From the NCBI RefSeq assembly GCF_005144475.1, contig NZ_SWJZ01000017.1, positions 1-64,000 of the forward strand: 64,000 bases of DNA. Reading direction: 5' to 3'. The stretch's first letter is position 1, and each line of letters begins with the position of its first letter. The notes below the pieces were generated by a model. That model did no database searches, was not told the origin of the DNA, and was given only the letters and a program-made list of their open reading frames with translations. Shown piece by piece: positions 27,734 through 39,211 of the stretch. The stretch is from Rhodobacter capsulatus (lineage in GTDB: Bacteria; Pseudomonadota; Alphaproteobacteria; Rhodobacterales; Rhodobacteraceae). Position numbers and translations under genes: made by a program.

Positions 27734-29886
27734 CAGTTCATTCCCCCGGTCCGCACGACCCAGAACATCAGTGCAACGATGCCCAGCACCATCGCAAACG
27801 CATAGTGGAAGAGATAACCCGACTGGATCCGCCCCGCGACGCGGGTGAAGAACGGGATCCAGCCAAGCGCGAGCCCGTTGATCGCCCCGTCGATGACGGC
27901 GCCATCGCCGCCCTTCCACAGTTTGCGACCAAGCGATTTGGCCGGGTTCACGAAGAGCAGATCGAACAGCTCGTCGAAATACCACTTGTTGAGCAGGAAG
28001 CGGTAAAGCCCCGGCAGCGCCCGTGCCGTCCGGCCCGGCAGCGGCTTGTCGCCGATGTAGTAGAGCCAGGCGAAGAAGAAGCCGGTGACCATCGCGCCGA
28101 AGGGCGAAAGCTTCACCCAGTCGGGCACGGCATGGGCATCGTGGATCACATGGTTCGTCTCGGCCATGAAGATCGCGCCCTGCGGGGCTTTCGCCACCGC
28201 ATGCTCCGCCGCGGGTTCCGCCATCGCCATCGTGCCCGCCATCGCGGCTTCATGCGCCGCCTCGGCCGTCATCGCGGCTTCGGAGCCATGGCCCTCGGTC
28301 GCGTGCCCTTCGGTCGCGTGTTCGGTGCCATGTTCCGCCCCGTGCGCCGCGGCAGGCAGGTTGAAGAAGCTGGCCACCTTGTCGCCGAAGAAGCTGTGAT
28401 ACCAGACCATCCCGGCCAGCACCGAGCCCACCGCCAGCACCGCCAGCGGCGCCAGCATCACCGTCGGGCTTTCATGGGCATGGTCATGCTTGTGATGATC
28501 GCCCCGCGCCTCGCCGTAGAAGGTGAGGAAGATCAGCCGCCAGGAATAGAACGAGGTCATCCCCGCCGCCGCGACCAGCACGTAGAAGGCGAAACCGTTG
28601 CCCGAGGCAAAGGCGCTTTCGATGATCGCGTCTTTCGACAGATAGCCCGCAAAGCCCACCGGCACGCCGCCGATCGAGAGGAACGGGATGCCGACGCCGG
28701 TGATGGCGAGGGTGCCGATCATCATGATCGCGAAGGTGAAGGGGATCTTTTTGCGCAGGCCGCCGTAATTGCGCATGTCCTGTTCGTGGTGCATCGCATG
28801 GATGACAGACCCGGCGCCCAGGAACAGCATCGCCTTGAAGAAGGCATGCGTCAGCAGGTGGAACATCGCGACCGAATAGACGCCCGAGCCGGCAGCCACG
28901 AACATGTAGCCCAGCTGCGAACAGGTCGAATAGGCGATCACGCGCTTGATGTCGTTTTGCACAAGGCCGACGGTCGCGGCAAAGAACGCGGTGACGGCGC
29001 CGACATAGACGACCATCATCTTGGCTTCCGGCGCATATTCAAAGAGCGGCGACATCCGGCACACCAGGAACACCCCGGCGGTCACCATCGTCGCGGCGTG
29101 GATCAGCGCCGACACCGGGGTCGGGCCTTCCATCGCATCCGGAAGCCAGGTGTGCAGGAACAGCTGCGCCGATTTCCCCATCGCGCCGATGAACAGAAGC
29201 ACGGCGATCAGGTTGGCGGCGTTGAACTCCCACGACAGGAAGTGCAGTTGCGTCTTGGCCAGCTCGGGGGCCGAAGCAAAGATCACGTCCATGTCGATGC
29301 TGTCGGTCAGGAAAAACAGCCCCATGATCCCCAGCGCAAAGCCGAAATCGCCGACGCGGTTGACGACAAAGGCCTTGATCGCCGCGGCATTGGCCGAGGG
29401 TTTCTTGTAGTAAAAACCGATCAGCAGATAGGAGGCGACCCCCACCCCTTCCCAGCCGAAGAACATCTGCACCAGGTTGTCGGAGGTCACCAGCATCAGC
29501 ATGGCGAAGGTGAAGAACGACAGATAGGCGAAGAACCGCGCCTTGTAGCTCTCGTGATGGGTCCAGTTCTCGTCATGGGCCATGTAGCCCCAGGAATAGA
29601 GGTGCACGAGCGCCGAGACCGTGGTGACGACGATCAGCATGATCGCGGTCAGCCGGTCGAGCCGGATCCCCCAGGCGGTATCGAGCGTGCCCGAGCGGAT
29701 CCAGTCGAGCAGATGCACATGCTGCGTCTCGGCCGGAAGCGTCAGAAAGACGTACCAGCTCAGCGCGCAGGACAGGAACAAAAGGCCGGTGGTGACGACA
29801 AGCGCCCCCTTTTCCGTGATCAGCCGCCAGCCGAAGCCGCCGATCAGGGCGCCAAGGAGTGGCGCAAGCAGGATGATCGTGGCCAT
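27733..29886 (-). CDS. nuoL: NADH-quinone oxidoreductase subunit L
   Basis: The ND5-like antiporter subunit that carries the lateral helix of complex I. It is 717 residues, longer than most. [19 protein letters not shown] near 135 and [20 protein letters not shown] near 240 are diagnostic. An unusual His/Ala/Glu/Met-rich loop at about residues 514-567 ([20 protein letters not shown] and following) lies in the region of the lateral helix and contains a small internal tandem repeat at the DNA level. The stop overlaps the nuoM start. Confidence 0.97.
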   Translation of the reverse strand: MATIILLAPLLGALIGGFGWRLITEKGALVVTTGLLFLSCALSWYVFLTLPAETQHVHLLDWIRSGTLDTAWGIRLDRLTAIMLIVVTTVSALVHLYSWGYMAHDENWTHHESYKARFFAYLSFFTFAMLMLVTSDNLVQMFFGWEGVGVASYLLIGFYYKKPSANAAAIKAFVVNRVGDFGFALGIMGLFFLTDSIDMDVIFASAPELAKTQLHFLSWEFNAANLIAVLLFIGAMGKSAQLFLHTWLPDAMEGPTPVSALIHAATMVTAGVFLVCRMSPLFEYAPEAKMMVVYVGAVTAFFAATVGLVQNDIKRVIAYSTCSQLGYMFVAAGSGVYSVAMFHLLTHAFFKAMLFLGAGSVIHAMHHEQDMRNYGGLRKKIPFTFAIMMIGTLAITGVGIPFLSIGGVPVGFAGYLSKDAIIESAFASGNGFAFYVLVAAAGMTSFYSWRLIFLTFYGEARGDHHKHDHAHESPTVMLAPLAVLAVGSVLAGMVWYHSFFGDKVASFFNLPAAAHGAEHGTEHATEGHATEGHGSEAAMTAEAAHEAAMAGTMAMAEPAAEHAVAKAPQGAIFMAETNHVIHDAHAVPDWVKLSPFGAMVTGFFFAWLYYIGDKPLPGRTARALPGLYRFLLNKWYFDELFDLLFVNPAKSLGRKLWKGGDGAVIDGAINGLALGWIPFFTRVAGRIQSGYLFHYAFAMVLGIVALMFWVVRTGGMN

Positions 29887-29890
29887 GGCC

Positions 29891-30847
<957 letters not shown>

Positions 30848-30851
<4 letters not shown>

Positions 30852-31258
30852 GTGTTTTCCCCCGATTTCTCGTCGAAGACCTCGCGCGCCAGTTCCAGCG
30901 CCTTGGTCATGGCGGGCACGCCGCCGAACATGCTCATCTGAAAGATCACCTCGGCGATCTCCCGCTCGGTTGCCCCCGCCTCAAGCGCATGGCGGATGGT
31001 CAGCCGGACCGGCGCCTCGGCCTGCGCGCCCAGCGTCACCTGCCCCGCCAGCGTCACTAGAAGCCGGGTGCGCGCATCCAGCCCGTCGCGGTTGAAGGTC
31101 TTGCCGAACCACATTTCCAGCATGTCGGCCGGCATGGTCGGAAACATCTTCTCGAAGGCCTTGGGGTTGAAGCTCTCCAGAGCCGGGTTGAACATCCGGG
31201 CCATTTCCGTGCCCTGCTCCATCATCGCCATGAAAAGCTTCTGAAAATCCGCGTTCAT
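30848..31258 (-). CDS. Carboxymuconolactone decarboxylase family protein in nuo operon
   Basis: A 136-residue protein inserted between nuoI and nuoJ. Residues 58-130 match the helical CMD/AhpD fold ([40 protein letters not shown]). It contains no cysteine, so it cannot act as an AhpD-type peroxidase, and a PcaC-like decarboxylase role is unsupported by context. Both ends overlap neighbours as ATGA, so it is translated with complex I genes. It is one of the extra reading frames typical of this operon; function unknown. Confidence 0.85.
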
Positions 31259-31746
31259 CTGTAGGGTGCATCCATCTCGATGTTGCGGGCGATTTCGGCC
31301 TCCCAACGAGCGCCGTTCTCCAGCAGTTTTTCCTTGGTGTAGAACAGTTCCTCGCGCGTCTCGGTGGCGTATTCGAAATTCGGCCCCTCGACGATGGCAT
31401 CGACCGGGCAGGCCTCCTGGCAATAGCCGCAGTAGATGCACTTGGTCATGTCGATGTCGTAACGCGTGGTCCGGCGCGAGCCGTCCTCGCGCGGTTCGGC
31501 GTCGATGGTGATCGCCTGCGCCGGGCAGATCGCCTCGCACAGCTTGCAGGCGATGCAGCGTTCCTCGCCCGAGGGATAGCGGCGCAGCGCATGTTCGCCG
31601 CGGAAGCGCGGCGACAGCGGCCCCTTTTCATGCGGGTAGTTCAGCGTCGGCTTCGGCGCGACGAAGTATTTCATCCCCAGCGCGAAGCCTTTGATGAAGT
31701 CCCACAGGACGAAGTATTTCGCTGCGCGAACATAATCGAAAGCCAT
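31255..31746 (-). CDS. nuoI: NADH-quinone oxidoreductase subunit I
   Basis: The TYKY homologue, 163 residues, carrying two [4Fe-4S] clusters (N6a and N6b) that pass electrons toward NuoB. Both ferredoxin motifs are intact: [12 protein letters not shown] near 64-75 and [12 protein letters not shown] near 103-114. ATG 31746 overlaps the stop of the upstream 95-residue frame. Confidence 0.97.
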   Translation of the reverse strand: MAFDYVRAAKYFVLWDFIKGFALGMKYFVAPKPTLNYPHEKGPLSPRFRGEHALRRYPSGEERCIACKLCEAICPAQAITIDAEPREDGSRRTTRYDIDMTKCIYCGYCQEACPVDAIVEGPNFEYATETREELFYTKEKLLENGARWEAEIARNIEMDAPYR

Positions 31747-32033
31747 CAGTCGTTCTCCGCCGGATCGGTCTTGCCAGTGCCTTGCTTGGCCGGGCCGGAA
31801 ACGGTCCATTTCCGGCTGTCGGAGGCGACCTCGAGGTCGCCCACGCCAAAATCTCCGCGCCCTTCCAGCGCCCCCACCGCCCGCATGATCGGCGGCGTCT
31901 TCGACAGGAACGAGGTCACGTTCCTGCCATCCACTTCCAGCCGGTAGCCCTCGACGATGACCGGCACCAGCTTCACCACGCGCCCGTCAAGGGTCAGGGT
32001 CAGCGTCTCGCGGTTCGGATCCTTCACGTTCAT
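31746..32033 (-). CDS. Hypothetical protein in nuo operon (between nuoH and nuoI)
   Basis: A 95-residue, soluble, beta-rich protein ([36 protein letters not shown]) with a charged, disordered C-terminus. I do not recognise a family. Its ATG overlaps the nuoH stop and its stop overlaps the nuoI start, both as ATGA, which argues that it is a genuine, co-translated gene. It has no signal peptide or membrane helix and could be a cytoplasmic accessory or assembly protein for complex I. Confidence 0.75.
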   Translation of the reverse strand: MNVKDPNRETLTLTLDGRVVKLVPVIVEGYRLEVDGRNVTSFLSKTPPIMRAVGALEGRGDFGVGDLEVASDSRKWTVSGPAKQGTGKTDPAEND

Positions 32034-33067
32034 GCTCCCATGCTCCAACGGGCCCAGAAGCCGCCCAGAACTTCGAATTTCGCCAGGAAAGCCACGACCA
32101 CGACCCAGGCCAGCGACAGCGGCAGGAAGACTTTCCAGCCGATCCGCATCAGCTGGTCGTAGCGGTAGCGCGGCACGATGGCCTTCACCATGGCGAAGAC
32201 GAAGAACACCGCCGCCATCTTCGCCACCATCCAGAGCACGCCATCGGGCACGCCGGGAATGGGCGAGAGCCAGCCGCCGAAGAACAGGACCGAGGTCAGC
32301 GCGCACATCAGCCAGACGGCGATATATTCGCCCGCCATGAACAGCAGATAGGGCGTCGAGGAATATTCGACCATGAAGCCCGCGACGAGTTCGGATTCCG
32401 CTTCCGGCAGGTCGAAGGGCGGGCGGTTGGTTTCGGCGAGCGCCGAGATGAAGAACAGCGCCACCATCGGCAGATGCGGCAGCCAGTACCAGTTCAGCAG
32501 GCCGAAATCCCCGCGCTGCGCCTCGACGATCGCCGAGAGGTTCATCGAGCCGGTCGAGATGATCACGCCGACGATGATCAGACCCATCGACACTTCATAG
32601 GAAATCATCTGCGCCGCCGAGCGCAGCGAGCCGAGGAAGGGATATTTCGAGTTCGAGGCCCAGCCGCCCATGATCACGCCGTAAACCTCCAGCGAGGAGG
32701 CCGCGAAGACGAAGAGGACGGCGACGTTGATGTCGGCCATCACCCAGCCTTCGTTGAACGGCACGACGACCCAGGCCAGAAGCGCCAGAACAAGGCTGAG
32801 CATCGGCGCAAGGAAATAGACCGGCTTGTCGACGCCCGCGGGCACGACGATTTCCTTGAAGACATATTTCGCCGCATCCGCCACCGATTGCAAAAGGCCG
32901 AAGGCGCCCACCACGTTCGGACCCCGGCGCATCTGCACCGCCGCCCAGATCTTGCGGTCGCCCCAGACCAGCAGCAAAAGGCCGATCATCACGAAAGCGA
33001 TGATGCCCAGACCCTGCGCAAGCAGGATGAGGGTCTGTCCAAGTGATGTTGCCCAGAAGTCAGCCAT
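32030..33067 (-). CDS. nuoH: NADH-quinone oxidoreductase subunit H
   Basis: ND1 homologue, 345 residues and eight helices, forming part of the quinone chamber at the junction with the hydrophilic arm. Signature stretches are [20 protein letters not shown] (31-50), [21 protein letters not shown] near 130 and [20 protein letters not shown] near 210, containing the conserved acidic residues of the E-channel. Confidence 0.98.
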   Translation of the reverse strand: MADFWATSLGQTLILLAQGLGIIAFVMIGLLLLVWGDRKIWAAVQMRRGPNVVGAFGLLQSVADAAKYVFKEIVVPAGVDKPVYFLAPMLSLVLALLAWVVVPFNEGWVMADINVAVLFVFAASSLEVYGVIMGGWASNSKYPFLGSLRSAAQMISYEVSMGLIIVGVIISTGSMNLSAIVEAQRGDFGLLNWYWLPHLPMVALFFISALAETNRPPFDLPEAESELVAGFMVEYSSTPYLLFMAGEYIAVWLMCALTSVLFFGGWLSPIPGVPDGVLWMVAKMAAVFFVFAMVKAIVPRYRYDQLMRIGWKVFLPLSLAWVVVVAFLAKFEVLGGFWARWSMGA

Positions 33068-33100
33068 GTTGTCCCTCGGATCCGTCCTGCATCATTCGTT

Positions 33101-33508
33101 TCAAACCGTCGGAATGCCGCGCTCGTGGCAATCGGCGACGGTCACTTCCGCATCGATCGTGCGCAAGCCCCGCGGCAGCGCCGGCGAGATGAGGTAAACC
33201 GCATCCGCCTGCAGGCTGCCGCCCGAGCGTGTCACGTTGGTACGCACATGCCGGGCAAAGCCGAAGCCGCGGATCTGCGCATATTGTGCCGCGGCGCAGG
33301 CGGCATAAGCCGTCACCGCCGCCTTGCTGGTGGTGCCCGACAGCGCCACCTGAAATCCCACCAGATCGTCATCGAGCAGATGCGTCTCGACCCCCTCATA
33401 GGTGATCGTCGCGCCCGAGACCGCCCCGCCCCCGGCTTCGGCGCAGCCGCTCAGCCCGGCCGCAAGGCCGGTCAGAAGCGCCACGGGAAGGATCGGCGAC
33501 AGGGTCAT
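33101..33508 (-). CDS. Small lipoprotein in nuo operon (between nuoG and nuoH)
   Basis: A 135-residue predicted lipoprotein with lipobox LSGC (Cys22). The mature part is a compact domain of unknown family with cysteines in YAACAAAQY and VADCHERG. It starts four bases from the nuoG stop and ends 33 bases before nuoH. It would be anchored on the periplasmic side, whereas complex I subunits G and I are cytoplasmic, so its link to the complex is not obvious. Confidence 0.75.
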   Translation of the reverse strand: MTLSPILPVALLTGLAAGLSGCAEAGGGAVSGATITYEGVETHLLDDDLVGFQVALSGTTSKAAVTAYAACAAAQYAQIRGFGFARHVRTNVTRSGGSLQADAVYLISPALPRGLRTIDAEVTVADCHERGIPTV

Positions 33509-33512
33509 GGGG

Positions 33513-35510
33513 TCACTCCGCCGCCACGGCCGGGGATTTGCGCCCCTTGGCCTGCGCCGAACACTCCGCCATCACCACCGAAGCCCGGGCGATCGGGTTG
33601 GTGAAGTAATAATCGGCAAGCGCCAGCCGGAAGCTCGCCTTGCCCATGTCGCGCCGCTCGGGCACGGTCCAGCCGTTGTCGGCCAGATCGTCGATGTCGC
33701 CCAGATGCGGGTGTTTCGCCAGCATCGACTGGCGCAGCCCGCCAAGGCTGTCCCAGGGCAGCGTGGCCCCCAGTTCCGCCGACAGCGCGCGCAGGATCGC
33801 CCAGTTTTCCTTGGCTTCGCCCGGCGCGAAGGTGGCGCGGAAAGCCAGCTGCGGACGCCCCTCGGTGTTGACGAACAGCCCGTGTTCTTCGGTATAGGCC
33901 GCGCCCGGCAGGATGATGTCGGCGCGCGAAGCCCCGCGATCGCCGTGCGAGCCCTGATAGATGACAAACGGCCCGCCTTCGGAGGCCGGGGTGATTTCCA
34001 CCTCGTCGGCGCCCATGTTGTAGATCACCTGCACGCCCTCGAGCGCGACGAGCAGACCGCCATTGGTGACCGCCCCCACATCCATCGCACCGACGCGGGC
34101 GGCCGCGGTGTGCAGCATCAGCATCCGCCCCGACAGCGCCATCGCATTCGCGATCACCGCATCGCCATCGGCCTCGGAAATCGCGCCCTGCCCCAGGATC
34201 ACGATGGCCTCTTTCGACGCTTTCAACCCGGCCAAGGCCGCGCGGTCGGTGCCGACATGGTCATAATCATAGGTCAGATCGACCGCCGGGCCGATCAGCT
34301 TGACCACCGCGCCCCTGGCCCAGGCCTTGCGGATACGGGCGTTCAGCACCGGCGCCTCGGTCCGCGGATCGGTGCCGATCAGGATGATTTCCTTGGCCTG
34401 GTCAATGTCCGCAATCGCGACATTGCCGACATAGGCAGACCGGTTGCCGATCGGCAGACGCGCGCCATCGGTGCGGCATTCGACCGAGCCTCCCTGCGCT
34501 TCGATCAGGTGCTTCAGGCTGTAGGCGGCCTCGGTCGAGCAAAGATCGCCGACCAGACCCAGAACCTTCTTGCCCGTCATCGCCGCGGCGGCGGCAGAGA
34601 GCGCCTCGGGCCAGCTGGCCTTGCGCAGCTTGCCGTTTTCGCGAATGTAAGGCGTATCAAGGCGTTGGCGGCGCAGCCCGTCCCAGATGAAACGGCCCTT
34701 GTCGCTCAGCCATTCCTCGTTCACGCCGTCATGGTTGCGCGGCACGATGCGTTTGACCTCGCGGCCCTTGGCGTCGATGCGGATGTTCGAGCCAAGCGCG
34801 TCCATCACGTCGATGCTTTCGGTCTTCACCAGTTCCCACGGACGCGCAGTGAAGGCATAGGGCTTGGAGGTCAGCGCGCCGACCGGGCACAGGTCGATGA
34901 TGTTGCCCTGCAGGTTGCTGTCGAGCGTCATGTCCAGATAGCTGGTGATCTCGCTGTCGCAGCCGCGCCCGGTCTGGCCCATCTGGGTGATGCCCGCAAC
35001 CTCGGTGGTGAAGCGCACGCAGCGGGTGCAGGAAATGCAGCGCGTCATCTCGGTCTTGACCAGCGGGCCAAGGTTGAGGTTGTCCGAGGTGCGCTTGACC
35101 TCGCGGAAGCGCGAGACCGAGCCGCCATAGGCCATCGCCTGATCCTGCAGATCGCATTCGCCGCCCTGATCGCAGATCGGGCAATCCAGCGGGTGGTTGA
35201 TCAGCAGGAATTCCATCACGCCTTCGCGCGCCTTCCGCACCATCGGCGAATTCGTCCTGATCACCGAGGGCTCGCCATTCGGGCCGGGGCGCAAGTCCTT
35301 GATCTGCATGGCACAGCTGGCGGTGGGCTTGGGCGGACCGCCGACCACTTCGACCAGACACATCCGGCAGTTGCCCGCGATCGACAGCCGTTCATGATAG
35401 CAGAACCGCGGCACTTCGATGCCCGCCTGTTCGCAGGCCTGGATCAGGGTCAGGCTGGGATCGACCTCGACCTCGATGCCGTCGATGATGATCTTGCGCA
35501 GGGTGCTCAC
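33513..35510 (-). CDS. nuoG: NADH-quinone oxidoreductase subunit G
   Basis: The 75-kDa-type subunit, 665 residues, which wires electrons through clusters N1b, N4 and N5. The N-terminal 2Fe-2S domain has [15 protein letters not shown] (about 34-48), the His-ligated cluster follows ([18 protein letters not shown] near 100), then [10 protein letters not shown] near 150 and the molybdopterin-oxidoreductase-like domain without its cofactor. The start is GTG at 35510 behind GGAGAAGAA. Confidence 0.95.
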   Translation of the reverse strand: MSTLRKIIIDGIEVEVDPSLTLIQACEQAGIEVPRFCYHERLSIAGNCRMCLVEVVGGPPKPTASCAMQIKDLRPGPNGEPSVIRTNSPMVRKAREGVMEFLLINHPLDCPICDQGGECDLQDQAMAYGGSVSRFREVKRTSDNLNLGPLVKTEMTRCISCTRCVRFTTEVAGITQMGQTGRGCDSEITSYLDMTLDSNLQGNIIDLCPVGALTSKPYAFTARPWELVKTESIDVMDALGSNIRIDAKGREVKRIVPRNHDGVNEEWLSDKGRFIWDGLRRQRLDTPYIRENGKLRKASWPEALSAAAAAMTGKKVLGLVGDLCSTEAAYSLKHLIEAQGGSVECRTDGARLPIGNRSAYVGNVAIADIDQAKEIILIGTDPRTEAPVLNARIRKAWARGAVVKLIGPAVDLTYDYDHVGTDRAALAGLKASKEAIVILGQGAISEADGDAVIANAMALSGRMLMLHTAAARVGAMDVGAVTNGGLLVALEGVQVIYNMGADEVEITPASEGGPFVIYQGSHGDRGASRADIILPGAAYTEEHGLFVNTEGRPQLAFRATFAPGEAKENWAILRALSAELGATLPWDSLGGLRQSMLAKHPHLGDIDDLADNGWTVPERRDMGKASFRLALADYYFTNPIARASVVMAECSAQAKGRKSPAVAAE

Positions 35511-35574
35511 GCTTCTTCTCCACTTGCAGTCGGTGGCGGGGCAGATGCCCCCGGTCGTTGGTAGGTTCGGACGC

Positions 35575-36405
35575 TCAGCTTTCGGCGTCGTCCGTCTTGG
35601 CGGGGGTCTCGGCGGCACGTCCGCCTCGGATCGAATTGACCGGCGGATGCACCGGGTCTTTCTCCAGCACGATGATCGCGTCATGCACATGGATGCCCGA
35701 GACCAGATGCCCGAACGGCCCGACCTTCTGCTTGCCGCCATGATACCAGCGGTGCATGTCGTCGGTCAGTTTGCGCAGGAAATTGAAGATGTTGTCGGGC
35801 GTATCAAGACCGCCGCCAAAGTTCTTCCAATAGGCGCATTGCATGTCTTCGATCATGTAGAGGCCGCCCTCGGACAGAAGCGGGAAGAGCGTGCGCAGGC
35901 TGGCGCGGACGTGTTTCATCATATGGCTGCCGTCATCCAGAATGATGTCGACACCGCCCATTTCCGCGATGACCTCGGCCAGAAACTTCGGGTCGGCCTG
36001 CGAGCCGATCCGCACCTGCCCCGCCTCGCCGTTGTATTGGGCGCAGTCGGGGTTGATGTCGATGCCGAAGATCACCGCTTCGGGGCCGAAATAGCGCCGC
36101 CAGAGCCCGAGCGAGCCGCCGCGCCAAGTGCCGATTTCCAGCATCCGCACCGGCTTGCCGCGGAACTTCTCGAAATAGCGCTCATAGATCGGCAGATAAT
36201 GGTGCCACTTGTGCACCTCCCGCCCCTCGGTCGTGGCGTAAAGATCGACCAGATCGCCGCCCGTCTTGTATTTCTCGCGAATGTCCGCAGCGACATCGGT
36301 GCCCTGAAACCGGAAATTCGGCTTGGCCTTTTTCGCCGGGGTCGCGCCCGCGTCGGAGGCCGCCGTCGCCTCGACCGCCGTCGTGCCGTTGTCGGTCTTG
36401 CTCAT
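35575..36405 (-). CDS. Class I SAM-dependent methyltransferase in nuo operon
   Basis: A 276-residue protein between nuoF and nuoG. After a flexible Ala/Thr-rich N-terminus (1-30), a Rossmann methyltransferase domain shows motif [16 protein letters not shown] (88-102), an acidic motif IDINPD (115-120) and ILDDGSHMM (155-163). The overall pattern recalls TylF/MycE-type small-molecule O-methyltransferases. Substrate unknown. The start overlaps a small lipoprotein gene by four bases; the stop is 64 bases before nuoG. Co-expression with complex I invites the idea that it acts on a complex I subunit or quinone, but nothing in the sequence proves this. Confidence 0.85.
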   Translation of the reverse strand: MSKTDNGTTAVEATAASDAGATPAKKAKPNFRFQGTDVAADIREKYKTGGDLVDLYATTEGREVHKWHHYLPIYERYFEKFRGKPVRMLEIGTWRGGSLGLWRRYFGPEAVIFGIDINPDCAQYNGEAGQVRIGSQADPKFLAEVIAEMGGVDIILDDGSHMMKHVRASLRTLFPLLSEGGLYMIEDMQCAYWKNFGGGLDTPDNIFNFLRKLTDDMHRWYHGGKQKVGPFGHLVSGIHVHDAIIVLEKDPVHPPVNSIRGGRAAETPAKTDDAES

Positions 36406-36686
36406 GCACAGCCCCCCGGAAAGATCCACGCGCCTTCGCTGAAATTGTCCCTGTCGCCCGAGGCGACCTTGCCACCGCAGAGCGCATTGGCGGCGCGTTT
36501 CGCCTCGGCGCCCTCGTCATAGCCGAAGCGGGCGGCCTTGCGCGTCACCGCCAGTTCGCCCGAGGACAGGAAGGCCCCCTGATAGCCCGCAACCTCGGCC
36601 AGGCGCGGCGCATGGGCGCCGCCATCGGGCATCGGCGCCGCGGCGGCGCAGCCCGCGATCGCAAGGGGAAGCAGCAGCGCCCGCAT
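36402..36686 (-). CDS. Small lipoprotein in nuo operon (94 aa)
   Basis: Begins MRALLLPLAIAGC, a short signal with lipobox IAGC (Cys13), and has about 80 mature residues with FGYDEGAEAKRAANALCGGK and a C-terminal cysteine. Family not recognised. It overlaps the upstream 158-residue frame and the downstream methyltransferase, each by ATGA-type overlaps. Confidence 0.7.
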   Translation of the reverse strand: MRALLLPLAIAGCAAAAPMPDGGAHAPRLAEVAGYQGAFLSSGELAVTRKAARFGYDEGAEAKRAANALCGGKVASGDRDNFSEGAWIFPGGCA

Positions 36687-37162
36687 CAGTAGCCCTTCCT
36701 CTCGTTGACCCGCGGACAGGCCAGATCCAGCCGATAGACGCCCGCCGCCAGCCGCCGCACCTCGGCGGGATCGCGCGAGATCGCCCGCGACGAGGGGCAG
36801 ACGATATCGACCACCAGCAGCACGCCCTTTTTCAGCGCGCGCTCGTCGGTTTCCGTGACGCCCTCGTATTCGACCTCGAAGGCCGAGGCGAAGCCGTCCC
36901 AGGAAAGGCACTCCTCCAGCCCCTGCGCGTTTCTTTCGCACTGCTGGCCGCCGGTCATCACCTGACCGTAATAGTCCACCTGCGCGCCGCGCACGCCCTC
37001 GGACAGGCGCAGATGCCGCGACAGATCGGGGATGTAGCCCGAAGCGCGCAGGCTGTACGCCGGGGGCTCGGCCAGCGCAGGCAGACAGGCGCAGGCCAGC
37101 ACCGCAACCGTCGCCGTTCCCCCCGTCGTGATCCTGTGAAAGCTGCCCGACCCGGTGGCCAT
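36686..37162 (-). CDS. Secreted hypothetical protein in nuo operon (158 aa)
   Basis: An N-terminal signal peptide (VAVLACACLPALA, cleavage near residue 31) precedes a 127-residue mature domain with cysteines in QQCERNAQGLEECLSW, VDIVCPSS and LACPRVN, suggesting disulfides in the periplasm. Family not recognised. It begins six bases after the nuoF stop and its stop overlaps the next gene. Confidence 0.75.
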   Translation of the reverse strand: MATGSGSFHRITTGGTATVAVLACACLPALAEPPAYSLRASGYIPDLSRHLRLSEGVRGAQVDYYGQVMTGGQQCERNAQGLEECLSWDGFASAFEVEYEGVTETDERALKKGVLLVVDIVCPSSRAISRDPAEVRRLAAGVYRLDLACPRVNERKGY

Positions 37163-37168
37163 CTCAGA

Positions 37169-38464
37169 TCACTCCGCCGCCATCGCGCCCATGCGGCCGG
37201 TCTTGCGCGCCTTGATCCGGTCCTCGATCTCCTCGCGGTAATGCCGGATCAGCCCCTGGATCGGCCAGGCGGCGGCATCGCCAAGGGCGCAGATCGTGTG
37301 GCCCTCGACCTGTTTCGTCACCGAAAACAGCATGTCGATTTCTTCGATCTCGGCCTCGCCCGTCACCAGACGGTCCATCACCCGCCACATCCACGAGGTC
37401 CCCTCGCGGCAGGGGGTGCACTGGCCGCAGCTCTCGTGCTTGAAGAATTTCGACAGCCGGGCGATCGCCTTGATGATGTCGGTCTGCTGATCCATCACGA
37501 TCAGGCAGGCGGTGCCGAAGGACGACTGCTTTTCGCGCATGCCGTCGTAATCCATGATCGCGTCTTCGCACAGATGCGCCGGAATGACCGGGCACGAAGC
37601 CCCGCCCGGGATCACCGCTTTCAGGTTTTTCCAGCCGCCGCGCACGCCGCCGCCGTGTTTCTCGATCAGCTCCTTCATGCTGATCGACATCGATTCCTCG
37701 ACGACGCAGGGGGTGTTCACATGGCCCGACATCGCGAACAGCTTGACGCCGGTGTTGTTCGGCCGCCCGATGCCCGCGAACCAGGCGCCACCGCGGCGCA
37801 GGATCGTCGGCACGACGGCGATGGATTCGACGTTGTTCACCGTGGTCGGGCAGCCATACAGCCCCGAGCCCGCCGGGAACGGCGGTTTCATCCGCGGCAT
37901 CCCCTTCTTGCCCTCAAGGCTTTCCAGAAGCGCGGTTTCCTCGCCGCAGATATAGGCGCCCGCGCCGTGGTGCAGATAGACGTCGAAGTCGTAGTCCGAG
38001 CGGCAGGCGTTCTTGCCGATCAGCCCGGCTTCGTAGCATTCGTCGATGGCGGCCTGCAGGGCCTCCTTTTCGCGGACATATTCGCCGCGGATGTAGATAT
38101 AGGCCGCCCGCGCGCCCATGGCGAAACCGGCGATCAGCGCGCCTTCGATCAGCGTATGCGGATCGTGGCGCATGATTTCGCGGTCCTTGCAGGTCCCGGG
38201 CTCGGATTCATCGGCGTTGATCACCAGAAACGAGGGCCGCCCGTCGGATTGCTTCGGCATGAACGACCATTTGAGCCCGGTCGGAAAGCCCGCGCCGCCG
38301 CGTCCGCGCAGCCCCGAGGTCTTGACCTGCTCGATGATCCAGTCCCGGCCGTTGCCCAGGATCGCCGCCGTGCCATCCCAGTGACCACGCGCCATCGCGC
38401 CCTTCAGCGAGCGGTCGTGCATCCCGTAGATGTTGGTGAAGATGCGATCGTGATCGTTGAGCAT
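37169..38464 (-). CDS. nuoF: NADH-quinone oxidoreductase subunit F
   Basis: The 431-residue NADH-oxidising subunit binds NADH, FMN and cluster N3. The glycine-rich nucleotide loop [16 protein letters not shown] (about 51-66), the FMN region with [17 protein letters not shown] near 170, and the cluster motif [11 protein letters not shown] near 345 are all present. ATG 38464 is favoured over the ATG two codons upstream because GAGGGA then sits at proper distance. Confidence 0.97.
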   Translation of the reverse strand: MLNDHDRIFTNIYGMHDRSLKGAMARGHWDGTAAILGNGRDWIIEQVKTSGLRGRGGAGFPTGLKWSFMPKQSDGRPSFLVINADESEPGTCKDREIMRHDPHTLIEGALIAGFAMGARAAYIYIRGEYVREKEALQAAIDECYEAGLIGKNACRSDYDFDVYLHHGAGAYICGEETALLESLEGKKGMPRMKPPFPAGSGLYGCPTTVNNVESIAVVPTILRRGGAWFAGIGRPNNTGVKLFAMSGHVNTPCVVEESMSISMKELIEKHGGGVRGGWKNLKAVIPGGASCPVIPAHLCEDAIMDYDGMREKQSSFGTACLIVMDQQTDIIKAIARLSKFFKHESCGQCTPCREGTSWMWRVMDRLVTGEAEIEEIDMLFSVTKQVEGHTICALGDAAAWPIQGLIRHYREEIEDRIKARKTGRMGAMAAE

Positions 38465-38534
38465 GTCCATTCCCTCGGTTTCGGCGGGGGCCGGTCCCCG
38501 GCCCGCGCGGCATCGGCCTGCGATGCACACGGTC

Positions 38535-38608
38535 TCCCTCGTCCGGGCCGCAACCCGGCGCTTCCGGACCTCGGTCCGGGAAATCCCGAGCCCCGCAGGG
38601 CTCGGGAT
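38535..38608. other. Tandem perfect hairpins upstream of nuoF
   Basis: TCCGGACC and GGTCCGGGA (38562-38580) form one hairpin. ATCCCGAGCCC (38583-38593) and GGGCTCGGGAT (38598-38608) form a second with an 11-bp perfect stem. No T run follows, and both lie inside the operon, so they more likely act in mRNA processing or stability than in termination. Confidence 0.55.
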
Positions 38609-38659
38609 CGTGTCTTGCCGCGCCAGCGCCTCTCCCCAGGCGCCGGGCGGGGTCTTTCC

Positions 38660-39112
38660 TCAGCCCCGACGGGGCTTTTGCTTGCCTTTCTGCGCGGGCG
38701 CCGGTTTGGCAGCCGGTTTCGGCGCCGCAGCAGTCGGTGCGACGACCGGCGCGGGCGCCGGTTCGGCGGCCTTGACCGGAGCCACAGCGGGCGCGGCGAC
38801 CGGCGCGGCTTTCACCGGTTCGGGCGCTTTCGGCACTTCGGCGGTCTTCACCGCCGCCGCAGGCGCCGCGGCCGGAACCGCCCGGCGCAGCGCGGCGCCC
38901 TCTTCGGCCGTCATCGGCGCTTTCGGTTCAGGCAGACCGCAGGTCGCCCAGCAGATCAGCCGCGCAAGGATCAGCGCAGAGATCACCCCGGCGATCGCCG
39001 CCATCCAGATCCCCACCGAACCCAGAAGCCAAAGTGCAAAGAAAATCGCGGCACCGAGCCAACCACCCAGCTTGCGGGCTTTCGTCTGGCAGTCTGTGTC
39101 GTTCGTCGACAT
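38660..39112 (-). CDS. Membrane protein with Ala/Pro/Lys-rich tail (between nuoE and nuoF)
   Basis: A 150-residue protein. After a short cytoplasmic N-terminus (MSTNDTDCQTKARKLGG) come two hydrophobic helices (AAIFFALWLLGSVGIWMAA and IAGVISALILARLICWAT) and a long low-complexity tail of Ala, Pro, Val and Lys ending in KQKPRRG. Homologues in related genera, as I recall them, end in a helix-hairpin-helix-like domain that is missing here. It is one of the extra frames in the nuo operon; function unknown. Confidence 0.75.
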   Translation of the reverse strand: MSTNDTDCQTKARKLGGWLGAAIFFALWLLGSVGIWMAAIAGVISALILARLICWATCGLPEPKAPMTAEEGAALRRAVPAAAPAAAVKTAEVPKAPEPVKAAPVAAPAVAPVKAAEPAPAPVVAPTAAAPKPAAKPAPAQKGKQKPRRG

Positions 39113-39211
39113 TTTGCCTTTCCTTTCCCTCTTTCCGTGCCGGGTGGCGGACGTCACGCCGTCCCGGCCTCTGTAGGTTGTCGTTCAAGTCTTCAGATCA
39201 GTCGTCCGTCT

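Noticed and set aside
38520-38650. tRNA-like or small RNA gene in the gap upstream of nuoF
   Set aside because: The two hairpins do not form a cloverleaf and no T-loop or acceptor stem can be drawn; no terminator or promoter frames it.
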